Assembly (NCBI GenBank): GCA_964572185.1 | Contig: CAZNFI010000159.1 | Span: 1-6,564 of the forward strand | DNA length: 6,564 nucleotides | DNA from: Azophilus sp964572185 | Lineage (GTDB): Bacteria > Pseudomonadota > Gammaproteobacteria > Pseudomonadales > Azotimanducaceae | Reading direction: 5' to 3' | Shown: positions 1 to 6,564 of the stretch, piece after piece | Numbering within the stretch: the first letter of the stretch is position 1 | Layout: each line of letters begins with the position of its first letter | Program-made: the position numbers and the translations under genes | Notes under the pieces: model-generated | Told to the model about the DNA's origin: nothing | The model's database searches: none | The model's input: the letters and a program-made list of their open reading frames with translations, nothing else

Positions 1-23
1 GTGAATTCCTACGGCGCAGGCTC
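1..23 (-). other. Short region downstream of pmbA, nothing recognised
   Basis: Twenty-three bases follow the pmbA stop before the window ends. I see no hairpin with a T-tract and no start of another gene with a ribosome site. Whether the operon ends here cannot be decided from this window. Confidence 0.4.
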
Positions 24-1364
24 CTAGCCCGCCACCGTCATGCCCGCCACCAGAACGCTGGGTGCGCGCACGTTGCCTCGCTCGTCCAGATCGTCGCCAA
101 CGGCAATGATGTTCCGGTACAGGTCTTTCAGGTTCGCGGCAATGGTCAACTCGTGCACCGGAGAGCCGATCTCGCCGTTTTCGACCCAGAAGCCGGCAGC
201 GCCTCGCGAGTAATCGCCGCTCACCGCGTTCACGCCCTGGCCCATCAATTCGGTAACGTACAGCCCGCGTCCCATTTCCCTGACCAGGTCATCGAACGGC
301 AGGGTTCTACCGGACAGCGTCAGGTTATGCGCGCCTCCGGCATTGCCGGTGGTGGTCATGCCCAGCTTGCGCGCCGAATAGGTGGAAAGCGCATAGCTCT
401 GCACGATGCCGTCCTCGACAAATGCCTTGTTCCGGGTGGCCACGCCATCGCCGTCGAAGCCGGCGCTGCCGATGGCTTTCGGCAGCAGCGGCTGCTCCAC
501 AACTGACAGGTGCCCGCTCGCCACCTCGGTGCCCAGGGAGTCAAGCAGAAAGGATGCCTTGCGGTACAGCGCCCCGCCGCTGATGGCGCCGATCAGATGA
601 CCGACCAGCGATGCCGCCATCTGCGCGGAAAACAACACCGGATAAGCGCCGGTTGCAACCTTGCCCGGCGAGAGCCTGGCCACCGTTCGTTGCGCCGCCC
701 GGCGCCCGACGTCCTCGGGAGACTCGAGGGCCACGGGATCGCGCCCCATCGTGTACCAGTAGTCGCGCTGCATGCCGTTGGCATCTTCGGCGATCAGCAC
801 GCAACTGGTGCCGTAGCGGGTCGCGGCGTGGCCGCCGATGAAGCCATGCGAATTGCCGTACACCTGGCAGGCCTGGTGAACCTGAACGTCGGCGCCTTCC
901 GAGTTGACGATGCGCCCGTCATGGCGGAGCCCCTCCGCCTCGCAGGCTCTGGCCACTTCCTCGGCAGCCCGGGTATCGAGCGGCGCGGGGTGGAACAGGT
1001 CGAGGTCGGGCACCGCCGATGGCATCAATGCCACATCGGCCAGCCCGTTGCAGGGATCGTCCTGGGTGTGGCGGGCAATGTCCATGGCCCTTGCAACGGT
1101 CTCGCGGATAGCCGCCGGACGGCTGTCCGAGGTGCTGGCCGAGCCCTTGCTCCGGCCGGTGTAAACGGTAATGCCGAAGCCCCGGTCCTGGCTGAACTCG
1201 ACGGTCTCCAGATCGCCCTTGCGCACGGTCACCGACAGGCCCGCATCCTGGCTTGCCGAAACTTCCGCGGCACTGGCGCCCTGTTGCCCGGCTTCGGCCA
1301 GAATGTCTGCGACCAGGGCCCGAAGCTCGCCCTCCCGCTCGCGGATATCGATGTCCTGACGCAC
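24..1364 (-). CDS. pmbA: PmbA/TldE, non-catalytic partner subunit of the TldD/TldE protease
   Basis: Partner of TldD in the TldD/TldE metalloprotease, needed in E. coli for microcin B17 maturation and CcdA turnover. The product is 446 residues (E. coli 450). Family blocks seen: 'VEFSQDRGFGITVYTGRSKG' (55-74), 'PDLDLFHPAPLD' (119-130), 'VYGNSHGF' (168-175), 'AEDANGMQRDYWYTMGRD' (192-209), 'HLIGAISGGALYRKASFLLD' (256-275) and 'TELMGQGVNAVSGDYSRGAA' (371-390), followed by GFWVENGEI. Where TldD has HEAVGHG, this protein has LVGHLIGA (253-260). The zinc motif is therefore absent, as expected for this subunit. The start is GTG at 1364, only 8 bases after the tldD stop, with no good Shine-Dalgarno, so translation probably depends on ribosomes finishing tldD. 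An in-frame CTG at 1376-1374 overlaps the tldD stop and would add four residues, but GTG is the likelier start. The stop is TAG at 26-24. The gene is complete. Confidence 0.96.
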   Translation of the reverse strand: MRQDIDIREREGELRALVADILAEAGQQGASAAEVSASQDAGLSVTVRKGDLETVEFSQDRGFGITVYTGRSKGSASTSDSRPAAIRETVARAMDIARHTQDDPCNGLADVALMPSAVPDLDLFHPAPLDTRAAEEVARACEAEGLRHDGRIVNSEGADVQVHQACQVYGNSHGFIGGHAATRYGTSCVLIAEDANGMQRDYWYTMGRDPVALESPEDVGRRAAQRTVARLSPGKVATGAYPVLFSAQMAASLVGHLIGAISGGALYRKASFLLDSLGTEVASGHLSVVEQPLLPKAIGSAGFDGDGVATRNKAFVEDGIVQSYALSTYSARKLGMTTTGNAGGAHNLTLSGRTLPFDDLVREMGRGLYVTELMGQGVNAVSGDYSRGAAGFWVENGEIGSPVHELTIAANLKDLYRNIIAVGDDLDERGNVRAPSVLVAGMTVAG

Positions 1365-1372
1365 GGCTTCGA
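1365..1372 (-). other. Eight-base tldD-pmbA spacer
   Basis: Only TCGAAGCC separates the tldD TGA from the pmbA GTG. It is too short for a promoter or terminator and has no purine-rich ribosome site beyond a weak GAAG. The two protease subunits are therefore expected to be co-transcribed and translationally coupled. Confidence 0.8.
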
Positions 1373-2812
1373 TCAGGTTCCGGTGCCGCCGACGGTGATC
1401 TCGTCCACCTTCAGCGTCGGCAGGCCGACACCGACCGGCACCGTCTGGCCGTCCTTGCCGCAGGTGCCCACGCCGTCGTCCAGTTTCAGGTCGTTGCCCA
1501 CCATCGATACCCGGGTCATCACCTGCGGTCCGTTACCGATCAGCGTCGCGCCGCGAATCGGCCGGGTGATCCTGCCCTTCTCGATGAGGTAGGCCTCGGT
1601 GGCGCTGAAGGTGAATCGTCCAGAGGTGATATCCACCTGGCCGCCGCCGAAGTTTGCCGCGAAGACACCCTTCTCGCAGGAGGCGAGGATCTCTTCGGGA
1701 TGATAATCGCCGGCGCGCATGAAAGTGTTGGTCATGCGCGGCATGGGCAGGTGCGCGTACGACTGACGGCGGCCGTTGCCGGTCGGCGCCACGCCCATCA
1801 GGTGCGCATTGAGCTTGTCCTGCATGTAGCCCTTCAGTACGCCGTCTTCGATCAGCACCGTCTCGCCACTGGGCGTGCCCTCGTCGTCGACAGTCAGGGA
1901 ACCGCGCCGGTCGCTGAGGGTGCCGTTGTCGACCACGGTGCAACCGGGCGCCGCCACCCGCTCGCCGATGCGGCCGGCATAGGCGGAACTGCCCTTGCGA
2001 TTGAAGTCGCCCTCGAGTCCGTGGCCCACCGCCTCGTGCAGCAGCACGCCGGGCCATCCGGGCCCGAGTACCACGGTCATGGGGCCGGCCGGCGCATCAC
2101 CGGCTTCCAGGTTCACCAGGGCGGTACGTACCGCTTCCCGGGCCAGTTCATCTGCCCAGTCGTGACTGAACCAGGCCAGATCCCGGCGCCCGCCGCCTCC
2201 CGCGTAGCCGCGCTCGCGACGACCGTCCTGCAGGACGATTACCGAGACGTCCATGCGCACCAGCGGGCGCGCATCCGCGCAGAAGGTGCCGTCCGTGGCC
2301 ATCACCAGCATGGTGTCGTGGTCGGCCGCGAGGCGCACACTGACCTGCTCCACCCGGTTGTCGACCCGGCGGGCGGCGGCGTCCGCGCGCTGCAGCAGCG
2401 CCACCTTGGCCTCGGCAGACAGCGTCGGGATGGGGTCGAGGCCCGTGTATCGCGGCGCAGCCGCAATGGTGCGCGACGCCTTGATACGTCCCTCGCCTCC
2501 CGCGCGCGCGATCGATCTTGCCCCCTGCACCGCACTGTTGAGCCCGTCGGCGTGGATGTCCTCGGAATAGGCAAAGCCGGATTTTTCGCCGCTGACCGCG
2601 CGCACCCCAAGGCCCCGGTCCACCGAGAAGCTGCCATCCTTGACGATGCCGTCCTCAAGCGCCCAGCTTTCCGTGCGGCGGTTCTGAAAGTACACCTCTC
2701 CCACATCGATGTCACCGCCTGCCATGCTGCCGAGCAGGGTCTCGACGCCGTTGCGGGTCAATTCAGCCGGTTCCAGCAGTACGCTCGTCGCAGTGGTTGC
2801 CGGGTCACTCAA
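1373..2812 (-). CDS. tldD: Metalloprotease TldD, catalytic subunit of TldD/TldE (PmbA)
   Basis: Catalytic subunit of the cytoplasmic TldD/TldE protease. In E. coli this enzyme degrades unfolded peptides, including the antitoxin CcdA, and trims the microcin B17 leader. The product is 479 residues, against about 481 in E. coli. The N-terminal half carries 'YFQNRRTESWALEDG' (41-55) and 'GVRAVSGEKSGFAYSED' (69-85). The zinc motif HExxxH lies at 259-264 (HEAVGHGLEGDF). A C-terminal cysteine at 451 (GVGTCGKDGQ) matches the position of the third zinc ligand known in the family. Other family blocks are 'SYAHLPMPRMTNT' (351-363), 'FGGGQVDITSGRFTFS' (388-403) and 'MVGNDLKLDDGVG'. The start is TTG at 2812, preceded by GGAGGG with 6-base spacing. 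The next methionine (residue 30) would cut into the conserved start, so TTG is the best choice. It overlaps the yhdP stop (TTGA), suggesting coupled translation, and is followed by pmbA after 8 bases. All expected catalytic residues are present. Confidence 0.97.
   Translation of the reverse strand: MSDPATTATSVLLEPAELTRNGVETLLGSMAGGDIDVGEVYFQNRRTESWALEDGIVKDGSFSVDRGLGVRAVSGEKSGFAYSEDIHADGLNSAVQGARSIARAGGEGRIKASRTIAAAPRYTGLDPIPTLSAEAKVALLQRADAAARRVDNRVEQVSVRLAADHDTMLVMATDGTFCADARPLVRMDVSVIVLQDGRRERGYAGGGGRRDLAWFSHDWADELAREAVRTALVNLEAGDAPAGPMTVVLGPGWPGVLLHEAVGHGLEGDFNRKGSSAYAGRIGERVAAPGCTVVDNGTLSDRRGSLTVDDEGTPSGETVLIEDGVLKGYMQDKLNAHLMGVAPTGNGRRQSYAHLPMPRMTNTFMRAGDYHPEEILASCEKGVFAANFGGGQVDITSGRFTFSATEAYLIEKGRITRPIRGATLIGNGPQVMTRVSMVGNDLKLDDGVGTCGKDGQTVPVGVGLPTLKVDEITVGGTGT
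2809..2812 (-). other. Four-base stop/start overlap between yhdP and tldD
   Basis: The tetranucleotide TTGA holds both the TTG start of tldD and the TGA stop of yhdP, the equivalent of the common ATGA junction. It indicates that the two genes share a transcript and probably have coupled translation. Confidence 0.85.
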
Positions 2813-5800
2813 AATCCGCCCTCCATTGCCCCCTCGCCGGACCGGCCGGGGGCGTTCTGTTCCTGAGCCAGATCATCGAAGTCCTGCACGTCATCGTTCC
2901 AGATACCCACCAGCTTCACCTCGGGATCGTCCCAGGAGCCGCTGATCTGGTACTTGGCACTGCTCATTTGCTTGATCTGCTTCTTCAGCACCTGCTGCCC
3001 GGCTAGCACGGCCACCGCCGCCGCCGGGTTGGCAAGTGAAATGTAGACGGCATACCAGGGCAGGCTGTCGCTGACCGGCAGGGTCACGATCATTTCGTTG
3101 TCGTTCATGATGCCATCGACCAGGTTGACACTGCCACCGATCTTGAAGTCCGACCCGGAGCCCTTCACCTTGGCCGGTTCGACGAAGGTCAGCAGGCCGT
3201 CATCGAAGCGGGTTATGGCTTTTATCTTGTCGAAGCTCGTGCCCTTGGCCACCACGTCCTTGAAGTTGAAGCTCATGCGCTTGAGGACGGTGTTGAAATT
3301 CAGCAGGCTCAGTATGCGCAGTGCACCGCTGCCGGAAACCTCCAGGAAACTGCCGTTTTTGGCGCGAAACTCGACATCGCCGCGCAGGCCGTTGATCTCC
3401 ACGTTGAGCGGCGAGCCCGGCCAGCTTGCATCCACATCGAGCGATGCGGTTTCCGCCTCCAGGCTCGGTGCGAAATCCCACTGCGGCAACACGTCGGCGA
3501 GATCTTCCATCTCGAGGCGCACCACACCGCCGCTGCGGTTGCTGGCGGCGTTCCAGAAAACGCCATCCGGCGCCCCGATTTCGGTGCCCTTGAGACTCGC
3601 CCGCATGCCGCCTATCAGAACGCCGTCAGGCTGGCGGCGCATGCTGAACGACCAGTTTCCGAAGTCTTCATCGCCAACGGTGAGCGACTCGATCGATACA
3701 TCCGCATCCGGCAGCTTGTCGATCAGGGACACATCGAGCGGGTCGCCGTCGCCATCCGACTCGGGCAGTCGTACCGCCTGCAGATCGAGCACCAGCGGTT
3801 GTTCATCGACGCTCTGCAACCGTCCGGTCAGGTCGGCGCCGGCAAACTGCAGGGCCATCGACTGGTCACGCCCGGCACCGCTGACAGTCACGTCGTCGAA
3901 CGCCACCGTCTCCACCAGCAGCCGGTCCACGTGGATGTCTTCGAGGCGCCAGGCGAACGGCAGGCTCACCGTCTCGCCATCAGCCATCCACTCCTGGACA
4001 TCGATCGACGGAACCCTGCCTGAAACGAAGATCTCATTCGCCTGCAAACCAACCGGAGGCGCCGCAGCGCGCACGCCGAGGGCGCCCCGCAACGGCACCT
4101 CATCGACGTGCAGCCAGCCGTTCACCTCGCCGTAGTGCAGTTGTACCAGCACGAATTCACTCAGAAAACGCAGGTCGAAGCGGGTCGGGCTCGGTGTGTC
4201 GGCCGGCTTGGCGAATTCACCGGGGAGGTCGACCTCCAGACCGACCAGGTCGCTGGTCACCACCAGTCCGCTGACGTCGTCGTCAACCGCAATGCTCAGC
4301 ATCGCGTCGAAGGGTGCAAGGCCGGATGCGAGCCCGGGGTCGCTCATGTCGATGAGATGATAAATGTCCGTGTGCGCCGCCGTACCGCGAAAGCGAAGCT
4401 CGACAAATCCATCATCGGACCCGGCGGCAATGGTTCCAGGCCGCCCGAACAGGTGCGCCGCCAGCGGTTCGGAATCCATGTAGTGCGGGTAGCGGTACTG
4501 TACCTGTCCGTTGATTCGGTCAACCTGCAACCGGTAGTCGGGCAGTATCAGGCTCACATCCGCCAGATCGAATTGCAGGCGGCCATCGACCGGACCCGCC
4601 CTGGCCTCGTCGATGGGAATGTACAGATCACCGGCAAGCCCCAGGCGGCCCGTGCCGTCCCATTCCGGCGCCACGAACGCCATCCACTGCGCGAGCGGCG
4701 AAGCGCGCACGAAGTCCAGGCCGGCGCCGGTTTCCAGCTCGGCGCGCAGCGCCACCCGGGCAAAGGCGCCATCGCCGATCAACACGGTGCTGTCACGAAT
4801 GTCGGCCTCCAGCATCCGCGCCGAGTCCACGGTTGCATGGGTTTCCGAACCACTCACAGCCACGAATCCCTCGACATCGGCAAGCAGTGGCCAGTCCGGG
4901 TGATAGCGCACTGCGCCCTGGCTGATGCGGGCATGCATCGCCAGCCGCCGGGAACGGTCGCTGCGCAGGGTGTGCACCTGGCCCTGGTAGGCCAGCCGCA
5001 AGTCGGTCAGCTCTCCGCTTCTCGGCCCTTCCCTGAGCCAACTCTGCAACTCCGCCCCCAGGTGGTAGGGGATGTAGGTGCGCGCCTGCTCGACGGAAAC
5101 CCGGTCTGCATCGACCAGCATGGATACGCGCTGGTCAGCCCGGTCGTCGGGCCTGGCCAGCAGAAACGACCCGGAGAAGCGGCTGCCGTGGGTTTCGAGC
5201 TTGAAGAACGGCGCACGCATGCCGATGTAACCATCGCCCAACCAGGCGCTCAGGTTGCCCTGCATGTACGCCCACCGCCACTTGTCGGTGAACGAATCGC
5301 TGATATTCACTTGCAGGGCCTCACTGTTCAAAGCCAGCCTCAGGCCCCGTTCGTAACCGATGATCTCGCCGTCCGCCCCGCGAACCCAGGGTACGCCGCG
5401 ATGGGCATCGAGGCGCAGGCCATCGACGGTCGCCGCGTAGCCCACGCCGTCAGAGTCCACACGTACGTGCAGATTGAGCAGGTTTCCACCAGGCGCGGTT
5501 GCGGCAATCCACTCCCGCGCCGTGTCCACGCCGCCGAGCGCCACGGTCAGAAAGTCGGCCAACTCGCCGACCGGCAATCTGTCGATCCACAATCGTGTCG
5601 CTTGCGGCTCGCTGCGCAGATACACCGGATCAAGCCCCAGTTCGGACGTTCCGGCGGCCAGGGTCAGCGTCGTCAGCATGCCTTCGCGGCCGCCATCGCC
5701 GAGCCTGCCACGAAACTCGGCATTCACCGCGCCAAGCACACCGCCCGGCAGACCGACCCGCTCGAGCATCAGCGCAAAGACACCGCCACCGGTGTCATCG

Positions 5801-6521
5801 CGCTCCAGCCAGCGGCCTTCGGCACGCAGATGCAATCCGGACACGGGCAGCAACCAGGAAATGAACGCATCGGGCACCTCCATTCCCCCCGAAACAGCCA
5901 GGTACCGCTGCGGCGGGCCACCCAGCCAGGCGCCGTCCCGCCCGCGCCAGCGAACCTGCAGCCGGCAGTTGCCGACGCAGGCGGCCCGCCCCGCGGACAC
6001 ATCGTAGGCATGCAGGCCATCGCGGTTGACTCCGAGAATTTCGACCGCAAGGGCGCTCTCCGGGGCGCCCGCCACGGAAATCCGGCCGGTGTAGCGCAGC
6101 TCATCGGTGTCGGCCAGCATCTCGCCCAGGTCAAAGTCCAATCGCATCGGTTCACTGCCGGCCAGCCGCCAACCGGATTCGGTTCGTTCGACCTCGACGG
6201 CGCCGTCCTCGATCAACAACCGCTGCAGAACCGGCCGATTGCGGCGCAGGCTTTCAAGAGTTCCACGGTCACCCCTTGCACCCAGCCCGCGGAAAACTCG
6301 ATGCGCCGCGCCCTGGCCACCGGATTCAGCGCATCCCAGCCGCCCTGCAGGCCGACCAGGCTGGCGCGCCCATCGAGCCAGGCATTGGCCGAACTCTCGA
6401 AATCGTCGAGCAACCACATGCCGATACGGCCGGTCCCCTGGATGACTGCGATAACAATCAGCAGCAACAGCAGGAATCCGGCCGCAGGGCGAAAGATGGC
6501 GCGGTGTGCCCTAGCCCGCAT
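2809..6521 (-). CDS. yhdP: YhdP family AsmA-like envelope protein, coding frame interrupted by one apparent frameshift
   Basis: Large periplasm-facing protein of the YhdP/AsmA-like (TIGR02099-type) family. E. coli YhdP acts with TamB and YdbH in phospholipid transport to the outer membrane; that role here is inferred from family. Seen: a short basic N-terminus, a transmembrane anchor at about residues 14-37 (GFLLLLLIVIAVIQG core), then the family-typical 'LVGLQGGWDALNP' at 55-67. A long beta-rich body follows with no other clear membrane span. The C-terminal AsmA-like part (about 1073-1204) has 'SDFKIGGSVNLVDG', 'MIVTLPVSDSLPW' and 'YQISGSWDDPEVKL', followed by an acidic tail. The N-terminal 88 or so codons lie in one frame and the remaining ~1150 in the -1 frame. 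Adding one base near 6255-6262 gives 1237 residues, close to the roughly 1270 of E. coli YhdP. The ATG at 6521 has no clear Shine-Dalgarno, and its frame stays open to the window edge, so an earlier start cannot be excluded. The gene overlaps tldD by 4 bases. The family call is firm; whether the gene is intact is uncertain. Confidence 0.9.
2819..2824 (-). promoter_or_regulatory. Strong Shine-Dalgarno of tldD inside the 3' end of yhdP
   Basis: The minus strand reads GGAGGG followed by CGGATT and then the TTG start of tldD. This is a near-perfect anti-16S match at 6-base spacing. It supports the TTG start and lies within the last codons of yhdP (encoding ME-GG-F), so yhdP translation runs through it. 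Confidence 0.8.
6251..6270 (-). other. Probable single-base frameshift in yhdP
   Basis: Minus-strand codons GTG GAA CTC TTG AAA GCC in the upstream frame run to a stop about 15 codons later, at 6213-6215. The homologous-looking protein continues in the -1 frame as GAA AGC CTG CGC CGC AAT (ESLRRN). Joining 'GWVQGVTVEL' to 'LESLRRNRPVLQRLLIEDG' restores the usual YhdP N-terminal pattern, a hydrophobic strand followed by 'LRRRPxxxxLxxEDxxxxxER'. The direction fits one lost base (or two gained). No classical X XXY YYZ slippery heptamer is present, so a sequencing or assembly error, or a recent mutation, is more likely than programmed frameshifting. The exact base cannot be fixed, because both frames are open across 6213-6417. 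Confidence 0.82.
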
Positions 6522-6564
6522 ATTGCACCAAGCCGCTTGTTCTATTGCCGAGTTTTGTTTGTAT
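6522..6564 (-). other. Leader upstream of yhdP, more AT-rich than its surroundings
   Basis: These 43 bases are richer in A and T than the genes. They lack a clear Shine-Dalgarno and any -35/-10 pair I can defend. Read in the yhdP frame they have no stop and no ATG, GTG or TTG. In another frame a TAG at 6544-6542 could be the stop of an upstream gene, but the six codons before it are too few to identify. The region is cut by the window edge. Confidence 0.4.

Noticed and set aside
1..23. Possible transcription terminator after pmbA
   Set aside because: No inverted repeat followed by a T-run can be formed in the visible bases, and the region is cut off by the window edge.
510..1592. 360-codon open frame on the plus strand across pmbA and the end of tldD
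   Set aside because: It is antisense to two well-supported genes and crosses their junction. No family features are visible and the composition is typical of a shadow frame.
1253..2866. 537-codon open frame on the plus strand, antisense to tldD
   Set aside because: It lies wholly opposite a strongly conserved tldD. The translation is rich in H, R, G and A with no recognisable domain, as expected from the antisense of high-GC coding DNA.
3098..4135. 345-codon open frame on the plus strand inside yhdP
   Set aside because: Its product is dominated by S, R, P and T with no motif, which is the antisense image of the yhdP coding sequence.
6251..6262. Programmed -1 ribosomal frameshift signal in yhdP
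   Set aside because: The shift direction would fit, but there is no X XXY YYZ slippery heptamer and no obvious downstream stimulatory stem. The family is not known to use recoding.
6457..6478. CAG/CAA-rich run on the plus strand resembling a short repeat
   Set aside because: On the coding strand it is simply CTG/TTG leucine codons of the YhdP membrane anchor (LLLLLI).

Overview
The window is part of a high-GC bacterial genome (GC clearly above 60% by eye). It almost certainly comes from a Gammaproteobacterium or a close relative. It holds three genes, all on the minus strand, packed end to end in the order yhdP - tldD - pmbA. The linkage of yhdP to tldD, and often pmbA nearby, is a known proteobacterial arrangement, usually downstream of the mre/maf/rng cell-shape and RNase G cluster. 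The sequence does not allow a genus call.

Reading along the transcribed (minus) strand: 6564-6522 is a short leader, more AT-rich than the rest. yhdP (6521-2809) encodes a very large inner-membrane-anchored AsmA-like envelope protein. Its coding frame is broken once, near 6255-6262, and one missing base would explain this. tldD (2812-1373) starts with TTG in a 4-base overlap with the yhdP stop, behind a strong Shine-Dalgarno sequence. It encodes the catalytic subunit of the TldD/TldE metalloprotease, with the zinc motif intact. pmbA/tldE (1364-24) starts with GTG 8 bases after the tldD stop and encodes the partner subunit, which lacks that motif. Only 23 bases follow pmbA in the window.

TldD and PmbA are expected to form one cytoplasmic (hetero-oligomeric) protease acting on unfolded or modified peptides. 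Making them back to back from one transcript suits equal dosage. YhdP works in the envelope, where the E. coli homologue acts with TamB and YdbH in moving phospholipids to the outer membrane. No mechanism linking it to the protease is established, although the genes are often neighbours.

I found no RNA genes, mobile elements, CRISPR arrays, long repeats or convincing terminators. The window looks like ordinary conserved core genome and I see no sign of a new system. The points worth a second look are the yhdP frameshift, the gapless tldD-pmbA pairing and the start-codon arrangements at the two gene junctions.
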